Positions 9,557 through 18,252 of a DNA stretch of 64,000 bases are shown here, piece after piece (the stretch's first letter is position 1; each line of letters opens with the position of its first letter). The stretch covers positions 1-64,000 of the forward strand of contig CAWEBX010000024.1 of NCBI GenBank assembly GCA_963807355.1. Direction: 5' to 3'. The stretch comes from Nitrobacter sp963807355 (GTDB lineage: Bacteria; Pseudomonadota; Alphaproteobacteria; Rhizobiales; Xanthobacteraceae). A program made the translations under genes and the position numbers. The notes under the pieces were generated by a model that saw nothing but the letters and a program-made list of their open reading frames with translations, had not been told where the DNA came from and made no database searches.

Positions 9557-10555
9557 ATGTCAATCAACCTCGTGCGTGCACTGATCCTATTTGGCGCGTT
9601 TGCGCTTTCCCTGTTATCCGCCGAGGCGAAAACCTTGGACGGTATCGCAATAGAGAGCGCACAATTCCTGGGCGTCCAGCCGGATGATTCCGACATCGAT
9701 GCCCTGGTGGTGAAAACGCAGATTCTGCTCGACCGCGCCGGCTTCTCGCCTGGCGAAATCGACGGAAAGCTCGGCGAGAATGTCAAGAAGGCGCTACGCG
9801 CCTATTCGGAGGCCAACGGCTTACCTTCGACGATGACGCTGAACCACGACGTCTTCGAACGGCTGACCGCGAACATGAATGGGTCCTTGCTCGTCGAGAT
9901 CACCGTCACCGAGGACGATGTCAAAGGGCCCTTTCTTCCTCGACAGCCAAAGGGCCTTGACGGGATGAAGGGCCTCAAACGCCTCGCCTATCGCGATGCC
10001 AAGGAAGCACTTGCTGAGCGCCACCACATGAGCGAGGCGCTCTTAGCGGCGCTTAACCCGCATGCGGAATTCTCACGGGCCGGCACAACCCTCATGGTCG
10101 CGAACGTCCTCAAGGCCAAGCCATCCACGATGGTCACCCGAATTGAGGTCAATAAGGACCTCCAAACGATCAAGGCTTTCTCCGAAGACAATGCGCTCGT
10201 CGCGTTTTACCCTGCGACCGTGGGTAGCGAGGAGAAGCCATCGCCGAGCGGGACGCTGAAGGTGCTCGCGGTGCGTAGCAACCCTTTCTACCGTTACAAT
10301 CCGGACTACAAGTTCAAGGGCGTGAGAGCACGCCGCGCCTTCACCATCAATCCCGGACCGAACAATCCCGTCGGTTCGACGTGGATCGCGCTATCGGAGC
10401 CGGGCTACGGTATCCACGGCACCTCGGAACCCTCTAAGGTCAGCAAGGCTGAGTCCAACGGCTGTGTGAGGCTGACCAACTGGGATGCGGCGCACCTGGC
10501 GCAGATGGTGAAGAAAGGGGTCACGGTGGAATTCCGCGACAAAGGTGAGCGCTAG
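9557..10555 (+). CDS. L,D-transpeptidase (YkuD) with N-terminal peptidoglycan-binding domain
   Basis: A 332-residue exported protein. Residues 1-24 are a signal peptide ending LLSAEA. Residues about 45-95 form a PG_binding_1 domain (TQILLDRAGFSPGEIDGKLG, VKKALRAYSEANGLP). The C-terminal half is the YkuD catalytic domain with the motif YGIHGTSEPSKV at about residue 287 and SNGCVRLTN around the nucleophile Cys near 302. Such enzymes make 3-3 cross-links in peptidoglycan or attach lipoproteins to it in the periplasm. The gene is monocistronic. A second YkuD protein without the PG domain lies at 25593-26390. Confidence 0.9.
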   Translation: MSINLVRALILFGAFALSLLSAEAKTLDGIAIESAQFLGVQPDDSDIDALVVKTQILLDRAGFSPGEIDGKLGENVKKALRAYSEANGLPSTMTLNHDVFERLTANMNGSLLVEITVTEDDVKGPFLPRQPKGLDGMKGLKRLAYRDAKEALAERHHMSEALLAALNPHAEFSRAGTTLMVANVLKAKPSTMVTRIEVNKDLQTIKAFSEDNALVAFYPATVGSEEKPSPSGTLKVLAVRSNPFYRYNPDYKFKGVRARRAFTINPGPNNPVGSTWIALSEPGYGIHGTSEPSKVSKAESNGCVRLTNWDAAHLAQMVKKGVTVEFRDKGER

Positions 10556-10710
10556 GCCGGCGAATTAACTGGTCGCGGACGATCGCGGTAAAACGCTTGC
10601 TGTCGTGGTCGTCTGATTTAGCACGTTAGGCCAGGAGCGAGCGCGCGGTGTGAACCTCGCTTCATCAAGCAAAGACCCATCACTGGGGCGCAAAAGCTCA
10701 AGAGGGACCA

Positions 10711-10965
10711 ATGAGCGCCTTACGCCAATGGATGATCCTCGCTGTCGCAATCGTGACACTGCCGGTATGCTCATTCGCTCAAGATCAAAGCCGGGTGGAT
10801 GGACGGTTGGATGGCCGGGTGGAAAGCCGCATACCCCGAGGGTTCGGTCATCATCAAGGTACCCCCGAACCAGAGCGTCCGCTTTTTACCCCGTGCTTCC
10901 GTGCCCTTCGGATGCCGAACGGCGCCTTAGTCGTTTTGAACTGCCAACCCTATCCCCCGCTGTAA
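10711..10965 (+). CDS. Small predicted exported protein
   Basis: An 84-residue frame with AAGAGGGA upstream of the ATG and an N-terminal signal peptide (MSALRQWMILAVAIVTLPVCSFAQ, cleaved after SFA). The mature part is about 60 residues and contains two cysteines in PCFRALRMPNGALVVLNC, which could form a disulfide. No family is recognised. It is accepted because start signal, signal peptide and cysteine pair agree; it could be a fragment of a longer gene. Confidence 0.5.
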   Translation: MSALRQWMILAVAIVTLPVCSFAQDQSRVDGRLDGRVESRIPRGFGHHQGTPEPERPLFTPCFRALRMPNGALVVLNCQPYPPL

Positions 10966-11304
10966 TGCAAGCATATGCGGTCGCTCGGCGTTCACCTGCG
11001 TCGGCAGAACGACGGGCGGCAACGACGGCAACTGTATTAGGCCATTAAGAACAGGAGAAGCCCACCCAAAGTCCCAATGCATCGTCCAGTAGGATCGAGT
11101 GTTCACGGTCGCGATCACACACCCTAGGACAGAGGCCCGGCTCGCAAGCAGGGCTGCGCGACCAGCTTTCCGGCGATCTCAGCGGAATCCAGTCGTAGGA
11201 ATTGGTGCATCAAGGCCGATGGAGCGCACAGGGAGATCGGTACTCCCTGGCGAGTGATTGGTAGTCTTAAGAGACCGGCTGTGGAGTAGGCGGACGGGCC
11301 CCGT
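10966..11304. other. Intergenic stretch with no supported gene
   Basis: Lies between the small exported protein and the convergent UDP-glucose dehydrogenase gene. I see no domain-bearing frame, RNA gene or clear terminator. Confidence 0.35.
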
Positions 11305-12624
11305 TCAGCCCATTTTGCTATTGTTCCGTCCGATGCTTTCGTAGACGAAGCCGAGTTCCTGCAGGTCGTCGGCGCGATAGATGTTGCGTAGATCGACGAC
11401 GATCGGCTGTTTCATGATGCTTTTCAAGCGTGGCAGGTCGAGAGCGCGGAACTGGACCCATTCTGTCACGATCACCAGCGCGTCGGCGCCTTCCGCGCAA
11501 GCGTAGGCGTCATCGCAATAATCGATATCGGGAAGCTCGCGTCGCGCCTCCTCCATACTGGCTGGATCGAAGGCACGAACTTTCGCCCCCATGTCGCAAA
11601 GGCCCGTGATTAGCGGGATGGACGGCGCCTCGCGCATGTCGTCGGTATCTGGCTTGAACGCCAGCCCCAGTACCGCGATGGTTTTGTTCCGGAGATTGTC
11701 GCCCAGCGCATGTGCCACCTTGCGTGCCATCGCGCGCTTGCGGTTGTCGTTGACGGTGACGACCGATTCCACGAGACGAAGCTGGGCGTCGTGATCTTCC
11801 GCGATCTTGACCAGCGCGCGCGTGTCCTTGGGAAAACAGGAGCCGCCATAGCCGGGGCCGGCGTGCAGAAACTTAGAGCCGATGCGATTGTCGAGACCAA
11901 TTCCGCGCGCGACCTCCTGGATATCGGCCCCGACCTTTTCGGACAGGTCCGCGATTTCGTTGATGAAGGTGATCTTCGTCGCGAGAAAAGCGTTGGCCGC
12001 GTATTTAATCAGTTCGGCGGTGCGGCGCGCGGTAAACATCAACGGCGCCTGATTGAGCGACAGCGGCCGGTAGATGTCGCCAAGTACCTTACGCCCGCGC
12101 TCGTCGGATGTTCCGACAACGATGCGATCAGGGAATTTAAAATCCCTAATCGCGGCGCCTTCGCGCAAGAATTCCGGGTTGGACGCCACTACGACATCTG
12201 CCGAAGGGTTGGCCTCGCTGATCAGCCGTTCTACTTCGTCGCCGGTGCCAACCGGCACGGTCGATTTGGTGACCACCACTGTGAACCCGCGGATCGCCGC
12301 CGCGATCTCGCGCGTCGCGGCATAGACGTAGCTGAGGTCGGCATGACCGTCGCCCCGTCGCGAGGGGGTGCCTACGGCGATGAACACCGCATCGGCCTCC
12401 GCCACCGGGCGGGCGAGATCGGTGGTGAAATCGAGCCGCGAAGCTTTGACGTTGGTCGCGACCAGCGCCTCGAGGCCCGGTTCGAAGATCGGGATCTCAC
12501 CGCGGCAAAGAGCGGCGATCTTGACCGGATCCTTGTCGACACAAGTCACCTGATGTCCGAAATCGGCAAAACAGGCTCCGGACACCAGGCCTACATAGCC
12601 CGTGCCGATCATGGCGATGCGCAT
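11305..12624 (-). CDS. ugd: UDP-glucose 6-dehydrogenase
   Basis: A 439-residue protein of the UDP-glucose/GDP-mannose dehydrogenase family. The N-terminal Rossmann fold starts with MIGTGYVGLVSGACFADFG. The middle domain carries the catalytic Cys near residue 263 in GPGYGGSCFPKDTRAL, and the C-terminal domain carries GLAFKPDTDDMREAPS. It oxidises UDP-glucose twice with NAD+ to UDP-glucuronate, a precursor for capsule, exopolysaccharide and LPS sugars. Length and motifs are normal. No polysaccharide genes lie adjacent. A copy of a dispersed palindromic repeat lies just upstream of the start. Confidence 0.95.
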   Translation of the reverse strand: MRIAMIGTGYVGLVSGACFADFGHQVTCVDKDPVKIAALCRGEIPIFEPGLEALVATNVKASRLDFTTDLARPVAEADAVFIAVGTPSRRGDGHADLSYVYAATREIAAAIRGFTVVVTKSTVPVGTGDEVERLISEANPSADVVVASNPEFLREGAAIRDFKFPDRIVVGTSDERGRKVLGDIYRPLSLNQAPLMFTARRTAELIKYAANAFLATKITFINEIADLSEKVGADIQEVARGIGLDNRIGSKFLHAGPGYGGSCFPKDTRALVKIAEDHDAQLRLVESVVTVNDNRKRAMARKVAHALGDNLRNKTIAVLGLAFKPDTDDMREAPSIPLITGLCDMGAKVRAFDPASMEEARRELPDIDYCDDAYACAEGADALVIVTEWVQFRALDLPRLKSIMKQPIVVDLRNIYRADDLQELGFVYESIGRNNSKMG

Positions 12625-12674
12625 CGTTCAAACCTACCGCAGGAGGGTCGAGGGGATGGTAACCAGCGTCTCAT

Positions 12675-12722
12675 ATAGCGTTTTCGAGCGAAGTCGATAA
12701 CCGGTTCGCATGAAGCAAACTG
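12675..12722. repeat. Dispersed palindromic repeat, family A, copy 1 (diverged)
   Basis: Contains ATAGCGTTTTCGAGCGAAG followed by CCGGTTCGCATGAAG, matching copies at 18118, 22168 and 23148. The closing arm is degenerate (GAAGCAAACTGTCA instead of GAAAACGCGTCA). It sits upstream of ugd. Confidence 0.7.
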
Positions 12723-12861
12723 TCAAGAGCCATCTGCTGTCATAAGGGCTCTGCGGGAGTAGGCCCTGGGCCGCTTTTCTGGGGTTTCAATTGTGGGCAG
12801 ATGATGATAGGAAAATGGTTTCACGTCCTGTTGCCCATTAGTCTGGCCCCATGATGCTACA

Positions 12862-14214
12862 ATGACGAACGAGGAATTGCTGAGCCAGATTTCCGGCTAT
12901 TGCCGCCGGGCCGGCATGGCCGAATCGACCTTCGGCCGGCGTGCCGTCAATGACGGTAAGCTCGTGCACCGGCTGCGCGAGGGCAAGCGCATCACCATCG
13001 ACACCCTGAACCGGATCGAGGCCTATATCGTCTCCGGTTCCCCGGATGGGACGGTGCGGGTCCGCAAGCCGGAGCCGATCGAGCGGCGTGATCCCCGTTC
13101 CAACTTCCGCTTTTTTGAGAACCGGCAAAAGTATCTGCTTTTCGTCCATACCTGCAGCGAAAAGCGGGTGATCGCCGATCGGGTCGCACTGGAATTCGGC
13201 AGCATTCATCCGCGTCCGCCGGCGCTGCGGGTTTTTGATGCGGGGGTCGGTGACGGCACCGTCCTGGCGCGGGTGATGCGGTCAATGCATGGCCGGTTTC
13301 CCCATATGCCGTTCTACATCGCGGGCAAGGAGCTTAGCCTCGAAGACATCAAGCTGACGCTGGACAAGCTGCCGGATCGTCTGTTTGAGCATCCTGCGAC
13401 GGTTATGGTGCTGACCAACATGAATTACGCGGAGGCGCCTTGGCTGGCGCCCCGGTCGTCCCAGGCTGCCGCCAGCATGGTGTGGCGCGAGGTGGCGCTG
13501 CGGGGGGCATCTTCCGGCGAGTTTGAGGTCCAAATCCGCGACCTATGGCCGTTTCTGGAGGAGAACTGGAGGGCGAACGTCAGCCCGGTCACGGGGATGC
13601 CGGTTTACGAGCGCCCGGTGGTGCTGGTCATCTATCGCGAGGACCACCAGTTCCTGCTGGATTTCGCGATTCCACGGGCCGGGCGGGTCGAAGCCAACTT
13701 TGATCTGGTGATCGCCTCGCAGCCGTACCGGGCTCGGTCTTCCCTCAATTTCAAGGCTAGAAGAATAATCGCTCCGCTGGCGCGGAGCTTGCGATCTGGA
13801 GGGCGTTTGATAGGAATACATTCTCACGGACAAGATCCCGGACTGGAGATCGTCCAGACCGTCTGGCCAGGAGAAAACCCTTTCGCCGTGAGCCGTCATG
13901 AGTTATTGCGCGCCGTGAAGTACGAGCTCGGTTCGGTGGGGCGCGACCTCAATTTCAACGCATACGCCGACCATCGTTCGATTTTTCGCTATGATATGGA
14001 AGCGCTGCCCAATGAGGTCACCGGGTCCATCGGAACTTCTACTTTGTTCGCGGCGTGGAATGCTGCGGTTTACGTCGCCCAAGTCGAAGATGACCGGTTG
14101 ACGGAAATGACCCAAAGCGGCCGCTATCTCGACGCTACCAGAGAGGTTTTGCGCAAACACAACGGTCTCTGGTTCTACGATGAATCCTACGTCATCTCGC
14201 GTCGCCGGGACTGA
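12862..14214 (+). CDS. HTH-domain protein fused to a methyltransferase-like domain, upstream of metK
   Basis: A 450-residue protein. Residues about 5-55 resemble small XRE-like helix-turn-helix regulators (CRRAGMAESTFGRRAVNDGK, then VHRLREGKRITIDTLNRIE). Residues about 115-330 look like a Rossmann-type methyltransferase: LRVFDAGVGDGTVLARVM resembles SAM-binding motif I, and FDLVIASQPYRARSS resembles the motif IV region. The end, WFYDESYVISRRR, is conserved-looking. No Shine-Dalgarno precedes the ATG. The stop lies 56 bp before metK on the same strand, so a link to methionine/SAM metabolism is likely by context. Whether it regulates or methylates is not known; I infer possible SAM sensing. Confidence 0.6.
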   Translation: MTNEELLSQISGYCRRAGMAESTFGRRAVNDGKLVHRLREGKRITIDTLNRIEAYIVSGSPDGTVRVRKPEPIERRDPRSNFRFFENRQKYLLFVHTCSEKRVIADRVALEFGSIHPRPPALRVFDAGVGDGTVLARVMRSMHGRFPHMPFYIAGKELSLEDIKLTLDKLPDRLFEHPATVMVLTNMNYAEAPWLAPRSSQAAASMVWREVALRGASSGEFEVQIRDLWPFLEENWRANVSPVTGMPVYERPVVLVIYREDHQFLLDFAIPRAGRVEANFDLVIASQPYRARSSLNFKARRIIAPLARSLRSGGRLIGIHSHGQDPGLEIVQTVWPGENPFAVSRHELLRAVKYELGSVGRDLNFNAYADHRSIFRYDMEALPNEVTGSIGTSTLFAAWNAAVYVAQVEDDRLTEMTQSGRYLDATREVLRKHNGLWFYDESYVISRRRD

Positions 14215-14230
14215 CATTTCAGACAACAGC

Positions 14231-14263
14231 ACGAAAGGACCGCCACCTCTGGCGGACGAAAGG
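14231..14263 (+). promoter_or_regulatory. Hairpin in the metK leader flanked by a direct repeat
   Basis: A 6-bp stem, CCGCCA (14240-14245) with TGGCGG (14250-14255) and a 4-base loop, is flanked by two copies of ACGAAAGG (14231-14238 and 14256-14263). The second copy supplies the metK Shine-Dalgarno 7 bases before the ATG. The structure could control translation initiation; it matches no SAM riboswitch class I can recognise. Confidence 0.4.
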
Positions 14264-14270
14264 TCGATTG

Positions 14271-15467
14271 ATGCGCGGATCCTATTTATTCACGAGCGAG
14301 TTGGTTTCGGAGGGACATCCCGACAAGGTTTGCGACCGGATCTCCGATGAGATCGTCGATCTCTTTTTCAGCGAAGGCCCAAAAGCCGGCATCGACCCAT
14401 GGGCGATCCGCGCCGCCTGCGAGACCCTCGCCACCACCAACAAGGTGGTGATCGCCGGCGAAACCCGCGGGCCGGAATCCGTCACCAAGGACAAGATTGA
14501 AAACGTCGTGCGCGCCGCGATCAAGGACATCGGCTACGAGCAGGACGGCTTTCACTGGAAGACCGCCGATATCGAGATTCTGCTGCATCCGCAGTCAGCC
14601 GACATCGCCCAGGGCGTCGACGCGCTGCAGCCGGGCACCAAGAAGGAAGAAGGCGCCGGCGACCAGGGCATCATGTTCGGCTATGCCTGCAACGAAACGC
14701 CGGACCTGATGCCGGCGCCGATATTCTACGCTCACAAGATCCTGCGATTGATTTCTGAGGCTCGGCACTCCGGCAAGGAAAAGGTGCTGGGACCGGACTC
14801 CAAGAGCCAGGTCACCGTGCAATATGAAAACGGCAAGCCGGTCGGCGTGCGCGAGATCGTGGTGTCGCATCAGCACCTCGTCGAGGACATGAGCTCCGAT
14901 CAGGTCCGCGAGCGTGTCGAGCCCTATGTGCGCGAGGCGCTGCCGAAGGGATGGATCACCAACAAGACCATCTGGCACATCAACCCCACCGGCAAGTTCT
15001 TCATCGGCGGCCCCGACGGCGACGCCGGCCTGACCGGCCGGAAGATCATTGTCGATACCTACGGCGGCGCGGCGCCGCATGGCGGCGGCGCGTTCTCTGG
15101 CAAGGACCCGACCAAGGTCGACCGCTCGGCGGCCTACGCCGCGCGCTACCTTGCCAAGAACATCGTCGCAGCCGGTCTCGCCGATCGCTGCACATTGCAG
15201 CTCGCCTATGCCATCGGTGTGGCGCGGCCGCTCTCGATCTATATTGATACGCACGGCACTGGAAAGGCTCCGGAAGACACGCTCGAGCGGATCGTCTCCG
15301 AGGCGATGGATCTCACGCCGCGCGGTATCCGCAAGCATCTCGATCTGAACCGGCCGATCTATGCGCGCACCTCGTCCTACGGGCATTTCGGACGCACGCC
15401 GGACAACGAGGGCGGGTTCTCATGGGAGAAGACCGATCTCGCCACCACGCTCAAGAGCGCTGTGTGA
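14271..15467 (+). CDS. metK: S-adenosylmethionine synthetase
   Basis: 398 residues from the ATG at 14271, which has AAAGG at 14259-14263 upstream; a TTG one codon earlier is rejected. It makes SAM from methionine and ATP in the cytoplasm, releasing phosphate and pyrophosphate. The ATP and metal signatures are present: SEGHPDKVCDRISDE at the N-terminus, GDQGIMFGYACNET and GGGAFSGKDPTKVDRSAAY. The length is normal for bacterial MetK. It is followed after 74 bp by ahcY, forming a SAM synthesis and SAH recycling pair. No SAM-II, SAM/SAH or SAH riboswitch was recognised upstream. Confidence 0.97.
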   Translation: MRGSYLFTSELVSEGHPDKVCDRISDEIVDLFFSEGPKAGIDPWAIRAACETLATTNKVVIAGETRGPESVTKDKIENVVRAAIKDIGYEQDGFHWKTADIEILLHPQSADIAQGVDALQPGTKKEEGAGDQGIMFGYACNETPDLMPAPIFYAHKILRLISEARHSGKEKVLGPDSKSQVTVQYENGKPVGVREIVVSHQHLVEDMSSDQVRERVEPYVREALPKGWITNKTIWHINPTGKFFIGGPDGDAGLTGRKIIVDTYGGAAPHGGGAFSGKDPTKVDRSAAYAARYLAKNIVAAGLADRCTLQLAYAIGVARPLSIYIDTHGTGKAPEDTLERIVSEAMDLTPRGIRKHLDLNRPIYARTSSYGHFGRTPDNEGGFSWEKTDLATTLKSAV

Positions 15468-15541
15468 TGGTTCCTTCTCCGTTGCGGAAGAGAGCGCTTC
15501 ACTCGTTAATCTCGTGAGATATCAGGGAATACCATAACACC

Positions 15542-16981
15542 ATGACCCAATCTGCCACCGCCAAGCAGCCCGCCGGCTTCACAGACTACATCGTCGCCGA
15601 CATTGGCCTTGCCGATTTCGGCCGCAAGGAAATCTCGCTCGCCGAGACCGAGATGCCCGGCCTGATGGCGACGCGCGAGGAATACGGCCCCAAACAGCCT
15701 TTGAAGGGCGCGCGCATCGCGGGCTCGCTGCACATGACGATCCAGACCGCGGTGCTGATCGAAACCCTGAAAGCGCTGGGCGCCGATATCCGCTGGGTTT
15801 CCTGCAACATCTATTCGACGCAGGATCACGCCGCCGCCGCGATCGCCGCCGCCGGCATTCCGGTGTTTGCTGTCAAGGGCGAGACGCTGAAGGACTACTG
15901 GGACTACACCGCGAAGCTGTTCGACTGGCACGGCGGTGGCCATCCCAATATGATTCTCGATGACGGCGGCGACGCGACGCTGCTGATCCACCTCGGCGTG
16001 CGCGCGGAGAAGGGCGACACCGCGTTTCTCGACAAGCCGGGCGCCGAGGAAGAGGAAGTGTTGTTCGCGCTGATCAAGCGCCTGCTGAAAGACAAGCCGA
16101 AAGGCTGGTTCGGCGCGGTGGCCAAATCCATCCAGGGCGTCTCGGAGGAGACCACCACCGGCGTGCATCGCCTTTACGAGATGCAGAAGAACGACACGCT
16201 GCTGTGGCCCGCGATCAACGTCAACGACAGCGTCACCAAATCCAAGTTCGACAACCTCTATGGCTGCCGCGAGTCGCTGGTCGACGGCATCCGCCGGGGC
16301 ACCGACGTGATGATGAGCGGCAAGGTCGCCATGGTTGCCGGCTTCGGCGACGTCGGCAAGGGCTCGGCCGCCTCGCTGCGTCAGGCCGGCTGCCGCGTCA
16401 TGGTCTCCGAGATCGATCCGATCTGCGCGCTGCAAGCGGCGATGGAAGGCTATGAGGTTGTGACCATGGAGGACGCCGCGCCGCGCGCCGACATCTTCGT
16501 CACCGCCACCGGCAACAAGGACATCATCACCATCGAGCACATGCGCGCGATGAAGGATCGCGCCATCGTCTGCAACATCGGTCACTTCGACAACGAGATC
16601 CAGGTCGGCGCGTTGAAGAACCTGAAGTGGGACAACATCAAGCCGCAGGTCGACGAGATCACCTTCCCGGACGGCAAGCGCATGATCCTGTTGTCGGAAG
16701 GTCGTCTGGTGAATCTCGGCAATGCCATGGGGCATCCGTCGTTCGTGATGTCCGCCTCCTTCACCAATCAGACGCTGGCGCAGATCGAACTGTTCGCGGG
16801 CAACAAGAACGGCAAGTACAAGAAAGAAGTTTACGTGCTGCCGAAGTCGCTGGATGAGAAGGTGGCGCGGCTGCATCTGAACAAGATCGGCGTCAGGCTC
16901 ACCGAACTGCGCAAGGACCAGGCCGACTACATCGGCGTCAAGGTCGAAGGTCCGTTCAAGAGCGATCATTACCGCTATTGA
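15542..16981 (+). CDS. ahcY: Adenosylhomocysteinase
   Basis: 479 residues. It hydrolyses S-adenosylhomocysteine to adenosine and homocysteine using bound NAD+, relieving product inhibition of methyltransferases. Visible marks are ITQTAVLIETLKALGAD-like substrate-domain sequence, WVSCNIYSTQDHAAAAIA, NVNDSVTKSKFDN with the Lys, the NAD-binding GFGDVGKGSAASLR near residue 267, and the C-terminal KSDHYRY that donates Lys and Tyr to the neighbouring NAD site. The roughly 40-residue insert typical of alphaproteobacterial forms is present. A strong terminator follows 50 bp downstream. Confidence 0.97.
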   Translation: MTQSATAKQPAGFTDYIVADIGLADFGRKEISLAETEMPGLMATREEYGPKQPLKGARIAGSLHMTIQTAVLIETLKALGADIRWVSCNIYSTQDHAAAAIAAAGIPVFAVKGETLKDYWDYTAKLFDWHGGGHPNMILDDGGDATLLIHLGVRAEKGDTAFLDKPGAEEEEVLFALIKRLLKDKPKGWFGAVAKSIQGVSEETTTGVHRLYEMQKNDTLLWPAINVNDSVTKSKFDNLYGCRESLVDGIRRGTDVMMSGKVAMVAGFGDVGKGSAASLRQAGCRVMVSEIDPICALQAAMEGYEVVTMEDAAPRADIFVTATGNKDIITIEHMRAMKDRAIVCNIGHFDNEIQVGALKNLKWDNIKPQVDEITFPDGKRMILLSEGRLVNLGNAMGHPSFVMSASFTNQTLAQIELFAGNKNGKYKKEVYVLPKSLDEKVARLHLNKIGVRLTELRKDQADYIGVKVEGPFKSDHYRY

Positions 16982-17034
16982 GGCTATATTGTCCGTTCTT
17001 CGGAACGGCTATGCCTACGCATGACCGCGGAAAG

Positions 17035-17067
17035 CAAAAAGCCCCGGAGCGATCCGGGGCTTTTTAA
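17035..17067 (+). terminator. Rho-independent terminator after ahcY
   Basis: AAAAAGCCCCGGAGCGATCCGGGGCTTTTT: a GC-rich stem with a short loop followed by five T and preceded by A residues, so it could also act in the reverse direction for the convergent gene at 17106-17390. Confidence 0.9.
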
Positions 17068-17105
17068 ATTCTGTCAATCGTGAGCGCTAGCCCAACGGGG
17101 CCGAT

Positions 17106-17390
17106 TCAAGTGGTCCGGCCGGTGCTCTTCTGCGCCGCGAGGAAGTCCGACAGTTTGGCCGCTTGTTTGGGCGCTGCCTTCTTGGCTCGGGCGGGCGCTT
17201 TCACCGGCTTCGGCTGCGCCGCCTCTTCGGCTTCCTTTGCCATCCGAAGGGCGCGCAGGCGCTCCATGTTCTTGCGGACCGCGACATCGCGGGCTTCAAT
17301 ATCGGCGCGGGCCTTGGCGCCCTCGATGGCGGCTGTGCGCATCCGTTCGTTACGGGCCAGTTGTGCTGGACTCGGCGGAGACTTTGTCAT
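17106..17390 (-). CDS. Small basic, Ala/Lys-rich hypothetical protein
   Basis: A 94-residue, highly charged protein. The N-terminal half is helical (SPAQLARNERMRTAAIEGAK, ARDVAVRKNMERLRALRMAK); the C-terminal half is a Pro/Ala/Lys-rich tail (KPVKAPARAKKAAPKQAAKL), the kind of basic tail seen in nucleic-acid-associated proteins. No domain is recognised. It is divergent from the cold-shock gene and convergent with ahcY, ending near the shared bidirectional terminator. Confidence 0.65.
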   Translation of the reverse strand: MTKSPPSPAQLARNERMRTAAIEGAKARADIEARDVAVRKNMERLRALRMAKEAEEAAQPKPVKAPARAKKAAPKQAAKLSDFLAAQKSTGRTT

Positions 17391-17626
17391 GGAACTTATA
17401 TAGGCATGGTTTGCCGGAATGCCAGAGTGGGCCGGGATTTGCCTTCTCCGCCGAAAAATGCCATAACTAGGGGTATTCGATTGCCGGCATTGGTTTTGTT
17501 AGAGCGCCGCAAGTCTTCTGTAAAAAGACGAGGCTCCTTTCCAAAGACATCGCTGAGATTGGATGGCTCGCGCAATCGTGCGCGGAAAACGCGCATGTGC
17601 GCGCTTTGGAATAAGGGACGACTCCG

Positions 17627-17836
17627 ATGACGACAGGTACAGTGAAGTGGTTTAACGGCCAGAAGGGTTTTGGCTTCATCCAGCCGAGCGATGGCGGCAA
17701 CGACGTGTTCGTGCATATCAGCGCGGTGGAGCGTGCGGGCCTCTCCGGCCTCAACGAGGGCCAGAAGGTCAACTTCGAGCTGAAGACCGACAAGATGCGC
17801 GGCAAGGTCAGCGCGGAAAATCTCTCGCTCGCATAA
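17627..17836 (+). CDS. Cold-shock domain protein (CspA family)
   Basis: A 69-residue single cold-shock domain. Both RNA-binding motifs are intact: KGFGFIQP (RNP1) and NDVFVHISAVE (RNP2), starting from the typical TGTVKWFNGQ. It binds single-stranded RNA or DNA as a chaperone. The 236 bp between it and the divergent gene at 17390 may include a long 5' leader, as is usual for csp genes. Whether it is cold-induced cannot be seen. Confidence 0.95.
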   Translation: MTTGTVKWFNGQKGFGFIQPSDGGNDVFVHISAVERAGLSGLNEGQKVNFELKTDKMRGKVSAENLSLA

Positions 17837-17959
17837 ACAGATCATGGTCGCGCTGGCTGTCATCTCCTTGTGATGATGGCCGTGCATCATGCAGGGAATC
17901 GGAAAGCGTCGTCACCCGCGGATGAACCGGGACCCGCTTTCTTCGCGCCTCGTTTCACC

Positions 17960-17993
17960 AATGTCCTGAAACGGGCAATGTCTTGAAACGGGC
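17960..17993. repeat. Two tandem copies of a 17-bp unit
   Basis: AATGTCCTGAAACGGGC is followed immediately by AATGTCTTGAAACGGGC, differing at one position. Confidence 0.7.
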
Positions 17994-18000
17994 GTTCAGG

Positions 18001-18033
18001 GAGCCTCGTCAGCGATGACGGGGCTTTTTTGTT
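18001..18033 (+). terminator. Rho-independent terminator downstream of the cold-shock gene
   Basis: GCCTCGTCA-GCGA-TGACGGGGC followed by TTTTTT. The stem contains one mismatch or G:U pair. It lies about 165 bp after the csp stop, on the same strand. Confidence 0.75.
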
Positions 18034-18117
18034 GCGCCGGCATTTCTGGCGACACGGCGCATTGTTCGCGGCCCGGAACCCGGCCTCAGGCCCCGCGTTT
18101 TCTCCGTTCGATCCCGC

Positions 18118-18186
18118 TATAGCGTTTTCGAGCGAAGTGGAAGCCGGTTCGCGTGAAGAAAACGCGTCAGATCAAAAAGCTGGAGC
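18118..18186. repeat. Dispersed palindromic repeat, family A, copy 2
   Basis: Begins TATAGCGTTTTCGAGCGAAG and continues with CCGGTTCGCGTGAAGAAAAC. The outer arms GCGTTTTC and GAAAACGC are complementary, so the unit can fold as one hairpin. Other copies are at 12675, 22168 and 23148. Confidence 0.8.
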
Positions 18187-18252
18187 CTTTCACCATTTCC
18201 GTGAAGCGGTGAAAGACTCTGGCAATTCCCCAAGCATTCCACGAGGCCCCCG

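Larger units (their letters stand above)
17837..18252. other. Intergenic stretch with repeats and a terminator
   Basis: No gene is supported. It holds a 17-bp tandem duplication at 17960-17993, a terminator near 18002-18032 and a family A palindromic repeat at 18118-18186. Confidence 0.5.

Noticed and set aside
11710..12678. 322-codon open frame on the plus strand
   Set aside because: Antisense to ugd, with no recognisable motif or ribosome binding site.
14215..15541. SAM-II, SAM/SAH or SAH riboswitch before metK or ahcY
   Set aside because: Neither the 56-bp nor the 74-bp gap contains the conserved cores of these classes that I know; only the small hairpin at 14240-14255 was kept, as a tentative element.
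15506..16969. 487-codon open frame on the minus strand
   Set aside because: It lies antisense to ahcY, is rich in Leu/Arg/His/Val without any domain, and arises from the codon bias of the real gene.
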